Of a stretch of DNA of 27,093 nucleotides, positions 15,241 through 23,382 are shown one piece after another. The notes under the pieces are model-generated. The model made no database searches, had not been told where the DNA came from, and saw nothing but the letters and a program-made list of their open reading frames with translations. The position numbers and the translations under genes were made by a program. The first letter of the stretch is position 1. Each line of letters opens with the position of its first letter. Source of the stretch: DATLFI01 sp035524895 (lineage in GTDB: Bacteria; Acidobacteriota; Thermoanaerobaculia; Multivoradales; Multivoraceae); the NCBI GenBank assembly GCA_035524895.1, contig DATLFI010000184.1, positions 1 through 27,093 on the forward strand, given 5' to 3'.

Positions 15241-15795
15241 GTGTCCTACCGGCCGGCCACGGCCGCCTCTGTGCTCGACCGCTGGGCAATGAGTCTCTTC
15301 GACGACGAGCCCGCGCTCCTGCGACTCGCAGCGCAGGTCACGGCGACAACCGGCGCGCCGGTCGTCGGCGGGATCGCCGTGTTCTTGCACGGCTATCGAC
15401 GCACCACCGAGGATGTGGACCTGTGGGCCGCCGATCCGACCGCGGTAGGCGAGGCGCTGCGGCGAAGCGGCGCGCGCTGGGACGCTGGTCGGCGCGAGCA
15501 CCTGCTCGACGGCGTAGCCATCCATCTCGTGACTGCGAGCGAAGCCTCCGCGCCCGCCTCGACCGAGCGCATCCGCGACGTCCTCGTGGTCAGCCTGCCC
15601 GATCTGGTCCGCATGAAGCTGGCCGCGGGTCTGGATCGGTTGGAGCGCGCCAAGGACCTGGCCGACGTCGTGGAGCTGATCCGTCGTAGACCCCTCGACG
15701 GCTCCTTCGCAGCCGCGCTGCCGCGATCCCAGCGAGCCGCCTTCCGAAAGCTCTGCCGCGCCGTTCGCGCCGACGATCGCGCGCAGCGATCGTAG
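15241..15795 (+). CDS. Nucleotidyltransferase-like protein (AbiEii/minimal NTase type)
   Basis: With a GTG start at 15241 this is a 184-aa protein. VVGGIAVFLHGYRRTTEDVDLW contains the nucleotidyltransferase signature: a Gly-Gly pair (43-44), then an acidic DxD (D58, D60) for metal binding. The C-terminal part (LVRMKLAAGLDRLERAKD, then LADVVELI) is like many AbiEii-type and related stand-alone nucleotidyltransferases. The substrate is unknown. Such proteins can be toxins with an adjacent antitoxin, but no small partner gene is beside it, so I do not call a toxin-antitoxin pair. Other possible starts are GTG 15232, overlapping the amrS stop, and ATG 15289. None has a Shine-Dalgarno. Confidence 0.7.
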   Translation: MSYRPATAASVLDRWAMSLFDDEPALLRLAAQVTATTGAPVVGGIAVFLHGYRRTTEDVDLWAADPTAVGEALRRSGARWDAGRREHLLDGVAIHLVTASEASAPASTERIRDVLVVSLPDLVRMKLAAGLDRLERAKDLADVVELIRRRPLDGSFAAALPRSQRAAFRKLCRAVRADDRAQRS

Positions 15796-15810
15796 CCAGC
15801 CCCCACTTCC

Positions 15811-15830
15811 GAGGCGCCTCCGAGCGCCTC
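15811..15830 (+). terminator. Hairpin between the NTase-like and M16 genes
   Basis: Perfect 7-bp arms GAGGCGC/GCGCCTC enclose a 6-base loop, 15 bases after the stop codon at 15795. There is no T-run, so termination is possible but unproven. It could equally be a structure in the leader of the peptidase gene. Confidence 0.35.
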
Positions 15831-15851
15831 CCTCCGCAAGGCGAGACCATC

Positions 15852-18821
15852 ATGAAGTTCCGCACCTGGACCTCCCTCCCAGCGGCACTCGCACTGGTCG
15901 CCGCGTGCACCACGGCCTCGTCCGCTCCGCCCGAGCCGGACATCGGGCCGGCGCCGGCGGCCACGACGGTGGCGCCAGCAGCCCCGGCGGCAACGCCGGC
16001 ACCCGATGCCGCCGCGGCACCCGCGACCGCCCCCGAGCTCGACCTCGACGCTCCCCTGCCCTTCGACCCGGCGGTGCGGCGCGGTGAGCTCGAGAACGGC
16101 ATCGACTACTACATCCGCCAGAACCCGAAGCCCGAGAAGCGCGCCGAGCTCCGCCTGGTGATCGACGTCGGCTCGCTGGTCGAGGACGACGACCAGCGCG
16201 GCCTCGCGCACTTCGTCGAGCACATGGCGTTCAACGGCAGCCGCAACTTCGAGAAGCAGGAGCTGGTCGACTATCTCGAAGGCATCGGCATGCGCTTCGG
16301 CCCGGACCTCAACGCGTACACCAGCTTCGACGAGACGGTGTACATGCTGCAGGTGCCGACCGACGACGACGAGATCCTGGCCAAGGCCTTCCTCATCCTC
16401 GAGGACTGGGCGCACGGCGTGAGCTTCGACGGCGAGGAGATCGACAAGGAGCGCGGCGTGGTGGTCGAGGAGTGGCGGCAGGGCCGCGGCGCCGGCGGAC
16501 GGATCCGCGACCGCCAGCTCCCGGTGACCTTCCACGGCTCGCGCTACGCCGAGCGCAACGTGATCGGCGAGAAGACGGTCCTCGAGACGGCACCGCACGA
16601 GGCGCTGCGCCGCTTCTACCGCGACTGGTACCGGCCGGACCTGATGGCGGTCGTGGCGGTGGGCGACTTCGACGTCGAGCAGGTCGAGACGAAGATCCGC
16701 CAGCACTTCTCGAAGCTCGAGCCGCGCGAGGCCGCGCGCGAGCGCGCCGACTTTCCGATCCCCGATCACGCCGAGACGCTGACCAGCATCGCCACCGATC
16801 CCGAGGCCACGAGCATCAATGTGACGGTGGGCTACAAGCGGCCGCCGATGCCCACCGAAACGGTCGGCGACATGCGACGGGCACTGATCGACGGCCTCTA
16901 CCACGGCATGATGAACAACCGGCTGCAGGAGCTCTCCCTGCTGCCCGACCCGCCCTTCCTGTACGGCTTCGCGAGCTCAGGGTGGCTGGGTCGCACCAAA
17001 TCGATGTACCGCCTCGCCGCGGGAGTACCCGACGGCGGCGTGGTGCGCGGGCTGGAGACGCTGCTGCTCGAAGCGCGGCGCGTCGAGGAGCACGGCTTCC
17101 TGGCGAGCGAGCTCGAGCGCTCGAAGGTGAACGTGCTGCGCAGCATCGATCGCGCCTTCGACGAGCGCGACAAGCAGGAGTCGGGGCGCTATGCCAGCCA
17201 GTACGTGGGGCACTTCCTCGACGACGACCCGGCGCCGGGCATCGAGTTCCTTCGCGACCTCTACCACCGTCTGGTGCCCGAGATCGCCATCGAGGAGATC
17301 AACGCGCGCGCGGCGCAGTGGATCACCGAGGAGAACCGCGTCATCCTGGTCAGCGGCCCCGACAAGGCCGACGCCGGCATCCCCGAGGAGCAGGCGCTGC
17401 TGGCCGTGTTCGACGAGGTCGACCAGGTCGCAGTGCTGCCGTGGGTCGACCGGACCCGCGACGAGCCGTTGGTGGCGGAGACGCCGACACCCGGTGTCGT
17501 GGTCTCGGAAGAGCGCATCGAGGAGCTCGGCGTCGTGCGTTGGAAGCTCGCCAACGGCGTTTCGCTGCTGCTCAAGCCCACGGACTTCAAGAACGACGAG
17601 GTGCTGCTGTCCGGGTACAGCCCGGGCGGGCACTCGCTGGTCGACGACGAGCGCTACACCTCGGCGGCCCAGGCGGCCTCGATAGCGGGCGAGATGGGCC
17701 TGGGCAACTTCGACCAGATCGAGCTCGGCAAGGCGCTCGCCGGCAAGGTCGCGTTCGCGCGACCCTTCGTCGGCGAGCTGGCCGAGGGAATCTCGGGAGC
17801 CGCTTCGCCGAACGATCTCGAAACCCTGTTCCAGCTCGTGCACCTGCACTTCGGCGCCATGCGGCGCGACGAAGACGCGTTCGCCTCCTACGTCGAGACG
17901 CTGCGCGGACGCTTGCAGAACCAGGAGGCGTCCCCCGGGTTCTGGTTCGAGAAGAAGTGGGCCGAGACGGCGTTCGGCGACCATCCGCGTCGGCAGCCGT
18001 TCACGCTCGCGCGCGTTCCGGAGGTCGACCTCGATCAGGCGCTCGCCGTCTACCGCGATCGCTTTGCCGATGCCTCGGACTTCCAGTTCACGCTGGTCGG
18101 GAGCTTCGACCCGGAGATCGTTCGGCCGCTGGTCGAGACCTGGCTCGGCTCACTCCCCGCGCTGCGCCGCGACGAGACGTGGCGCGACGTCGAGGCTTTC
18201 GCTCGCGAGGGCGCGCAACGCTTCCAGGTCCGCAAGGGCATCGAGCCCAAGAGCTCGGTGCGTCTGGTGCACCACGGCTTCACCGAGTGGAGCCCGGAGC
18301 GCGCGCACGTCGCGGCGTCGCTCGGCCAGGCGCTGCGGATCCGGCTGCGCGAGGTGCTGCGCGAGGACCTGGGCGGGGTCTACGGCGTCGGCGCATCCGT
18401 CGGCGTCTCGCGCTGGCCGCGCGCCCGCTACAACGCGTCGGTCAGCTTCGGCTGCGACCCGGAGCGGGTCGACGAGCTGCTCTCTGCGGTCCGCCAGGAG
18501 ATCGCCGCGTTCCGTGCCGACGGCCCGAGCGAAGAGATCGTCGGCAAGGTGCGCGAGATGCAACGCCGGTCGCGCGAGACGGCGCTGCAGCAGAACCGCT
18601 TCTGGCTGTCGCAGCTCCAGGACCACGAGGTCAACGGGCTGCCGCTCACCGACATCCTGCGGTTCGAGGAGCGCCTCGCCGGCATCACCCGTGAGGCTCT
18701 GCGCGACGCCGCGCGCGAGTACTTCGACGAGGCGCGCTTCATCGAAGGGGTGCTGTACCCGGAAGAGACAGCCGCCGGCGGGGCTGCAGCAGAAAAGGGC
18801 GGCGAGACCGACCCCGAGTAG
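15852..18821 (+). CDS. M16 family zinc metallopeptidase, lipoprotein (PqqL-like)
   Basis: This 989-aa protein has a lipoprotein signal with lipobox LVAAC (C19), so it is probably anchored in a membrane and faces the periplasm. A Pro/Ala-rich linker (about 22-62) follows. The N-terminal M16 domain has the inverted zinc motif H120-F-V-E123-H124 and a downstream ERGVVVEEW stretch (E200-E207) expected to give the third ligand. The second half (about 540 onward) is a second M16-like pair of domains without HxxEH, the usual inactive half that closes the chamber. Length and layout match PqqL-type two-half peptidases, which degrade peptides. AAGG about ten bases before the ATG serves as ribosome site. 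The ADOP permease follows after 107 bp. Confidence 0.9.
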   Translation: MKFRTWTSLPAALALVAACTTASSAPPEPDIGPAPAATTVAPAAPAATPAPDAAAAPATAPELDLDAPLPFDPAVRRGELENGIDYYIRQNPKPEKRAELRLVIDVGSLVEDDDQRGLAHFVEHMAFNGSRNFEKQELVDYLEGIGMRFGPDLNAYTSFDETVYMLQVPTDDDEILAKAFLILEDWAHGVSFDGEEIDKERGVVVEEWRQGRGAGGRIRDRQLPVTFHGSRYAERNVIGEKTVLETAPHEALRRFYRDWYRPDLMAVVAVGDFDVEQVETKIRQHFSKLEPREAARERADFPIPDHAETLTSIATDPEATSINVTVGYKRPPMPTETVGDMRRALIDGLYHGMMNNRLQELSLLPDPPFLYGFASSGWLGRTKSMYRLAAGVPDGGVVRGLETLLLEARRVEEHGFLASELERSKVNVLRSIDRAFDERDKQESGRYASQYVGHFLDDDPAPGIEFLRDLYHRLVPEIAIEEINARAAQWITEENRVILVSGPDKADAGIPEEQALLAVFDEVDQVAVLPWVDRTRDEPLVAETPTPGVVVSEERIEELGVVRWKLANGVSLLLKPTDFKNDEVLLSGYSPGGHSLVDDERYTSAAQAASIAGEMGLGNFDQIELGKALAGKVAFARPFVGELAEGISGAASPNDLETLFQLVHLHFGAMRRDEDAFASYVETLRGRLQNQEASPGFWFEKKWAETAFGDHPRRQPFTLARVPEVDLDQALAVYRDRFADASDFQFTLVGSFDPEIVRPLVETWLGSLPALRRDETWRDVEAFAREGAQRFQVRKGIEPKSSVRLVHHGFTEWSPERAHVAASLGQALRIRLREVLREDLGGVYGVGASVGVSRWPRARYNASVSFGCDPERVDELLSAVRQEIAAFRADGPSEEIVGKVREMQRRSRETALQQNRFWLSQLQDHEVNGLPLTDILRFEERLAGITREALRDAAREYFDEARFIEGVLYPEETAAGGAAAEKGGETDPE

Positions 18822-18849
18822 GCCGCCGCCAGCCAGCCGGGCTCGGGCG

Positions 18850-18866
18850 CCCGTCGTCCAGACGGG
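18850..18866 (+). terminator. Small hairpin after the M16 peptidase gene
   Basis: Perfect 6-bp arms CCCGTC/GACGGG enclose a 5-base loop, 28 bases after the peptidase stop codon. There is no T-run. It is a weak terminator candidate only. Confidence 0.25.
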
Positions 18867-18928
18867 AACCGCGACCGTACCCGCACGTTGTGATTCCGGA
18901 ACCGCGCCCCATCGAAAGGACGCCGCCG

Positions 18929-21535
18929 ATGTCACGACCCTCCCCGGGGTTCTCCGGACTCGCCCTCGACCTCCGCCACGCTGCGCGCAGCCTGACGCGC
19001 CAACCGGGCTTCACGCTCGCGGCGACCGTGGCGCTCGCGCTGGGCATCGGCGCCAGCACCGCCACCTTCAGCGTGCTGTACTCGGTCGCGCTGCGGCCCC
19101 TGCCCTGGCCGGAGGCGGATCGCGTGGTGGCGCTCACGGAGGTCTTCCCGGAGGACCCGGAACGGCAGGTCCGCGGGCGAGGCGGGTTCTCGCTGACCAA
19201 CGTGCGCGAGTGGCGGGAGCGCAGCGAGACGATCGACGGCATCTCCGCGTACTGGCCAAAGATCTACACCCTGACCGGTGACGCCGAGCCGGTGCGCGTC
19301 GACGGCGTGCGCGTGAGCCCGGACCTGTTCCGCATCCTGCGCGTGCCGGTTGCGGCCGGACGCGTGTTCACGCACGAGGAGGTCGAGGGTGGCGAGACCA
19401 TGCTGGCTGTGCTGAGCCAGCGAGCCTTCCGGCGTCATCTCGCCGGCGACGCGGCGCGCCTGGGTCAGCCGCTGCGTCTGGACGGCGAGCACTTCACGGT
19501 GATCGGCGTAATGCCCGCCGGCTTCGACTTTCCGGATGCCGAGACGGATCTCTGGGTGCCGCTCGACTGGCGCGCCCTCGGGCTCTCCGACGACCCGATG
19601 GAGCACCGCGAGATCGCGCTGCCGGTGATCGGGCGTCTCGCCCAGGGAGTGTCGCTCGAACAGGCGACCGACGAGGGCAACCGCCTGTTGCAGGCGCTGC
19701 GGGGCGAGCGCGAGGAACGGATGCAGCAGCGCATCGCTGCGATGGAGCGCGAGGGGGAAACCGGCGGCGGAGCACCCGGCATGGTGATTCGCCGTGGACC
19801 CGGGCCTGGCGCCGATACGGGACCGGGTCGGCCAGGCGAACGGCGGATGATGACCCTCGGCGGCCGACCGCAGGGCGTGATGCAGCTCGAGTCGCTGCAG
19901 GAGCGCACGCTGGAGCCGTTCCGGCCGGCGATCCGCGTGCTCGCCGGCGCGGTGCTGCTGGTGTTCCTGATCGCCTGCGCCAACGTGATCAACCTGCTGT
20001 TGGTGCGCGGCGTGCACCGCCAGCGCGAGCTGGCGACGCGCTCGGCGCTGGGTGCTGGTCGCGCCGGGCTGATGCGGACGCTGCTCGCGGAGAGCCTCCT
20101 GCTCTCGATCTGCGGCGGAGCCCTGGGCGTGCTGTTGGCGTGGGCCGCGGTGAGGCTGGTGGTCGGCCTGGACCCGGGACGCATCCCGCGCATGGACGAG
20201 GTAGCGCTCCATCCCCCCGTCCTGTGGTTCGCCCTCGGGCTAGTGCTGCTGTCGGCGTTCCTGTTCGGCACGGCGCCGCTACTGCAGGTCTCCTTGTCGC
20301 GCCTCGGCTCGCTGCTCGGACGCGAGGGCGGACCGATCGCCGGCAAGGCCACGGTCCAGTCCTGGGTCCGCGGTGGCCTGGTGGTGTCGGAGACGGCGCT
20401 CGCGCTCGTGCTGCTGATCGGCGCCGGGCTGCTTTCCCGCTCCTTCCTGCGTCTCACCGCCGTCGACCTCGGCTTCGACACCAACGGCGTGCTCACCGCC
20501 TACCTCGCGACGCCAGCGGCCAAGTACCCGCCCGGCCCAGCGCGCCTGCAATTGCACGAATCGCTGCTCGAGCAGGTGCGCGCGCTGCCCGGGGTGCGCG
20601 CCGCGGGCATGGTCAACTTCCTGCCGCCGGTGGCGGGGCGCGTGGTCCTGACCTTGAACGTGGAGGGCAGACCGCAGCCCGAGAACCCCGAAGAGGTGCC
20701 GTCGGCCGACCTGCGGGTCGCGACCCCCGGCTACCTCGCAGCGTCGGGGATCCCGCTGCTCGAGGGCCGCGACTTCGACGACCGCGACCGCGGCGAGCGA
20801 ACTTCGGCGGTGCTGCTGAGCGAGTCGCTCGCCAAGGAGCTGTTCCCGGACGAGTCGGCGGTCGGGCGCCGTCTCGCGCAATTCGGCGAGATCGTCGGCG
20901 TGGTCGGCGACGTGCGGGCGCAGGGCTACGAGCAGGACGTGCAACCGACGTTCTACCTGCCGCTCGGGCAGGCGCCGGCGATGATGGCGCCGATCTTCGA
21001 TCGCATGGGTCTGGTGGTGTCGGCCGACGATCCCGAGGCCGTGGCGCCGGGGTTGCGTGCGGCGCTGCAAACGCTGGATCCCGAGCTGGCGCTCGACGAG
21101 GTGCAGACCATGGAGCAGCGCCTCGCCGAGTCGGTGGCCCGACCGCGCTTCTACGCCGCGGTGATGGGCGTCTTCGCGGTGCTCGCGCTCCTGCTCGCGG
21201 TGGTCGGCCTCTACGGCGTGCTGTCGTACGTGGTCACCCGCCGCACCCGAGAAACGGGTGTGCGCATGGCGCTCGGCGCCGCGCGGTCGCAGGTCGTGGG
21301 TAGCGCCATGTGGAGTGGTCTGCGGCTGGTGCTGCTCGGCGTCACGCTGGGCGTCGCGGGAGCGCTCGCCCTCCAGCGGTTCGTGGAGAGCCTGCTCTAC
21401 CAGGTCGAGCCCACCGACCCGGCTACCTTCGTCGGGCTCTCGGCAGTGCTCCTGGCCACCTCGGTCGTCGCGAGCCTCCTGCCGGCGCGACGCGCCGCGG
21501 CGGTCGATCCGGTCGAAGCGCTGCGCCACGAGTAG
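18929..21535 (+). CDS. ADOP-type duplicated ABC permease (MacB/FtsX family)
   Basis: This 868-aa protein is a tandem duplication of the MacB-type permease. Each half has a transmembrane helix, a large periplasmic MacB core domain and an FtsX block of three helices. The first half begins LTRQPGFTLAATVALALGIG and has its FtsX helices at about residues 330-460. The second repeats the plan, with SETALALVLLIGAGLLSRSF and the C-terminal FtsX block (PRFYAAVMGVFAVLALLLAVVG, then RETGVRMALGA), ending in ARRAAAVDPVEALRHE. A Gly/Pro/Arg-rich insert lies at about 270-310. No ATPase gene is adjacent, the 'orphan' trait common in Acidobacteriota. Function is unknown; by family it may transmit force across the membrane or export a substrate. 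Start ATG 18929 has AAAGGA eight bases upstream; GTG 18890 is less likely. Confidence 0.9.
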   Translation: MSRPSPGFSGLALDLRHAARSLTRQPGFTLAATVALALGIGASTATFSVLYSVALRPLPWPEADRVVALTEVFPEDPERQVRGRGGFSLTNVREWRERSETIDGISAYWPKIYTLTGDAEPVRVDGVRVSPDLFRILRVPVAAGRVFTHEEVEGGETMLAVLSQRAFRRHLAGDAARLGQPLRLDGEHFTVIGVMPAGFDFPDAETDLWVPLDWRALGLSDDPMEHREIALPVIGRLAQGVSLEQATDEGNRLLQALRGEREERMQQRIAAMEREGETGGGAPGMVIRRGPGPGADTGPGRPGERRMMTLGGRPQGVMQLESLQERTLEPFRPAIRVLAGAVLLVFLIACANVINLLLVRGVHRQRELATRSALGAGRAGLMRTLLAESLLLSICGGALGVLLAWAAVRLVVGLDPGRIPRMDEVALHPPVLWFALGLVLLSAFLFGTAPLLQVSLSRLGSLLGREGGPIAGKATVQSWVRGGLVVSETALALVLLIGAGLLSRSFLRLTAVDLGFDTNGVLTAYLATPAAKYPPGPARLQLHESLLEQVRALPGVRAAGMVNFLPPVAGRVVLTLNVEGRPQPENPEEVPSADLRVATPGYLAASGIPLLEGRDFDDRDRGERTSAVLLSESLAKELFPDESAVGRRLAQFGEIVGVVGDVRAQGYEQDVQPTFYLPLGQAPAMMAPIFDRMGLVVSADDPEAVAPGLRAALQTLDPELALDEVQTMEQRLAESVARPRFYAAVMGVFAVLALLLAVVGLYGVLSYVVTRRTRETGVRMALGAARSQVVGSAMWSGLRLVLLGVTLGVAGALALQRFVESLLYQVEPTDPATFVGLSAVLLATSVVASLLPARRAAAVDPVEALRHE

Positions 21536-21552
21536 CTCGGTGCAGCTCGCAA

Positions 21553-21573
21553 CCGGCGTGGTTCCCACGCCGG
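21553..21573 (+). terminator. Strong hairpin between the ADOP gene and the cysteine operon
   Basis: Perfect 9-bp arms CCGGCGTGG/CCACGCCGG enclose a 3-base loop, 17 bases after the ADOP stop codon. The T-run is missing, but stability and position make it the best terminator candidate in the window. It would insulate the cysteine operon. Confidence 0.5.
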
Positions 21574-21659
21574 GCCCGCGACCGGCAACCGGGCGGCCGG
21601 CCCCGCGTACTGGGTAAGCTAGCCGGTCCCCGAGGGCTTGGCCCCCGCGGAGCACCGCC

Positions 21660-22619
21660 GTGAGCCGCCCCATGCGCACCGCTGTCGACACCGACGAGAC
21701 CATCGCCGCTCGGACAACGCGCGTCCGAAAGCTGGTCGACCTGGTCGGCAACACGCCGATGGTCGATCTCTCGGAGCTGACCGGGCGCGAGCGGGTGAAG
21801 CTCTACGCCAAGGCCGAGTACCTGAACCCAGGAGGCTCGGTGAAGGACCGGCCGGCTCGGGCGATGGTGCTCGATGCGATAGCGCGCGGCTTGCTGACGC
21901 GGGACAAGCGGATCCTCGACTCGACCTCGGGCAACACCGGGATCGCCGAGGCGATGGTGGGCGCGGCCCTGGGGTACGGGGTGACCCTGTGCCTGCCGGA
22001 AAACGCCAGCCCGGAGCGCAAGCGAATCCTCCGCGCTTACGGCGCCGAGCTGGTGATCACAGATCCGCTGCAAGGCAGCGACGGTGCGATCCTGGAGGCG
22101 CGGCGCTTGGCCGTCGAGCAGCCCGAGCGCTATGTCTATCTCGACCAGTACTCCAACCCGGAGAACTGGCGCGCGCACTACCGCACCACGGGACCCGAGA
22201 TCTGGGCGCAAACCGAGGGTCAGATCACCCACTTCGTCACCGGACTCGGCACCAGCGGCACCTTCGTCGGCACCGGGCGCTTTCTCCGCGAGCAGAGCCC
22301 CGCGGTACGTCTGGTCTCGGTGGAGCCCGACTCGCCGATGCACGGGCTCGAGGGCATGAAGCACATGGCGAGCGCCATCGTGCCCGCGATCTACGACGCG
22401 TCGATCGCGGACGAGAAGCGCGAATCGTCGACCGAGGCCGCGTACGAGTTGGTCAAGCGACTGGCGCGCCAACAAGGGTTACTGGTCGGCATCTCGGCCG
22501 GCGCGAACGTCGCGGTGGCACTCCAGATCGCGGGCGAGATCGAGGAGGGAGTGGTGGTGACGATCCTGTGCGACAGCGCCGACAAATACCTGTCGGATCG
22601 CTTGTGGGACGAGCCGTGA
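21660..22619 (+). CDS. cysM: PLP-dependent cysteine synthase, CysM type
   Basis: This 319-aa fold-type II PLP enzyme is of the cysteine synthase / cystathionine beta-synthase family. Visible sites are the PLP lysine K62 in PGGSVKDRPA, the substrate loop STSGNTG, the phosphate-binding GLGTSGTFVGTG and the C-terminal GISAGANVAVAL. Beside mec, cysO and moeZ, it most likely uses thiocarboxylated CysO as sulfur donor, as Mycobacterium CysM does with O-phosphoserine. Whether this enzyme uses O-phosphoserine or O-acetylserine cannot be decided from the motifs. GTG 21660 is chosen because GGAG lies eight bases upstream; ATG 21672 is an alternative. The stop overlaps the next start (GTGA). Confidence 0.9.
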   Translation: MSRPMRTAVDTDETIAARTTRVRKLVDLVGNTPMVDLSELTGRERVKLYAKAEYLNPGGSVKDRPARAMVLDAIARGLLTRDKRILDSTSGNTGIAEAMVGAALGYGVTLCLPENASPERKRILRAYGAELVITDPLQGSDGAILEARRLAVEQPERYVYLDQYSNPENWRAHYRTTGPEIWAQTEGQITHFVTGLGTSGTFVGTGRFLREQSPAVRLVSVEPDSPMHGLEGMKHMASAIVPAIYDASIADEKRESSTEAAYELVKRLARQQGLLVGISAGANVAVALQIAGEIEEGVVVTILCDSADKYLSDRLWDEP

Positions 22620-23086
22620 GCGAGACCACCACCGCGACCACTCTGAGGCTGCCGGCCGCCTTGCTCGAGCGCGTTCGCGAGCATGGCCGCACGGCCTACC
22701 CCGAGGAGTGCTGCGGCGTGATGCTCGGCCGGATCGACCGCGCGAGCGGCCGAACCGAGGTGGTGCGGCTGGTGGCCCAGGAAAACCAGCGGGAAGACGA
22801 GCACCGTCACAACCGTTATCTGATCTCACCCGAGGCAGTGCTGCACGCCGACCGCGAGGCGCGAACGGCCGGGCTCGAGATCGTGGGCTACTACCATTCA
22901 CACCCCGACCACCCGTCGCGGCCGAGCGACTTCGACCGCGACCACGCCTGGCCGGACCAGAGCTACCTCATCGTCGCGGTCGCGGGCGGCCAGCCGGCCA
23001 CGGCGCAGAGCTGGAGGCTGCGAGACGATCGCAGCGCGTTCGAGGAGGAGACGGTGGAGGTGCCGTCCCCCAGGAGCCACGAATGA
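22616..23086 (+). CDS. mec: JAMM/MPN+ metalloprotease, Mec-like (CysO-cysteine peptidase)
   Basis: This 156-aa protein has a complete JAMM zinc-protease site: glutamate E31 in YPEECCG and the motif H94-S-H96-x10-D107 in YYHSHPDHPSRPSDFD, with the serine present. In Mycobacterium tuberculosis, Mec cuts the isopeptide-like bond of CysO-cysteine and so frees cysteine. The same role is expected here. Because the neighbouring carrier has residues after its Gly-Gly, this protease may also remove that tail, as JAMM enzymes do for other carriers such as QbsE (inference). It starts with GTG overlapping the cysM stop and ends overlapping the cysO start (ATGA), so translation is coupled on both sides. 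Confidence 0.9.
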   Translation: MSETTTATTLRLPAALLERVREHGRTAYPEECCGVMLGRIDRASGRTEVVRLVAQENQREDEHRHNRYLISPEAVLHADREARTAGLEIVGYYHSHPDHPSRPSDFDRDHAWPDQSYLIVAVAGGQPATAQSWRLRDDRSAFEEETVEVPSPRSHE

Positions 23087-23382
23087 GCATCATCATCCAA
23101 ATCCCCACACCTCTGCGCCGCTTCACCGGTGAGAGCGGCGAGGTCTCGGTCGACGCGACAACCGTCGGCGAGGCGCTGCTACGCCTGGTCGAGACGCACC
23201 CCGACCTACGGCCGCACCTCTACGCCAACGACGGCAAACTGCGCACGTTCGTGAACGTGTTCAAGAACGACGAGGACGTGCGCTTCCTCGAAAAGGACGC
23301 CACCTCGGTAGCGCCGGGCGACCGGCTCACGATCATCCCGTCGATCGCGGGCGGCAGCCGCCGGGATCGGACCAGTCGATGA
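23083..23382 (+). CDS. cysO: MoaD/ThiS-like sulfur carrier protein, CysO type, with C-terminal tail
   Basis: This 99-aa beta-grasp sulfur carrier resembles CysO. Typical parts are IIIQIPTPLRRFTGE, VGEALLRLVETHPDLRPHLY, LRTFVNVFKNDEDVRFLEK and the C-terminal PGDRLTIIPSIAGG. Activation requires a free C-terminal glycine, which is adenylated by MoeZ and turned into a thiocarboxylate. Here Gly90-Gly91 is followed by SRRDRTSR (92-99) before the stop, so the primary product is a pro-form. AGGAG seven bases before the ATG gives a good ribosome site. The start overlaps the mec stop and the stop overlaps the moeZ start. ThiS or MoaD function is less likely given the cysM and mec neighbours. Confidence 0.88.
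   Translation: MSIIIQIPTPLRRFTGESGEVSVDATTVGEALLRLVETHPDLRPHLYANDGKLRTFVNVFKNDEDVRFLEKDATSVAPGDRLTIIPSIAGGSRRDRTSR

Noticed and set aside
15241..15795. AbiE-type toxin-antitoxin system
   Set aside because: Only the nucleotidyltransferase-like protein is present; no AbiEi-like or other small antitoxin gene lies on either side.
18929..21535. MacB half of a MacAB efflux pump
   Set aside because: There is no ATPase domain in the protein, no MacA adaptor or ATPase gene beside it, and the permease unit is duplicated.
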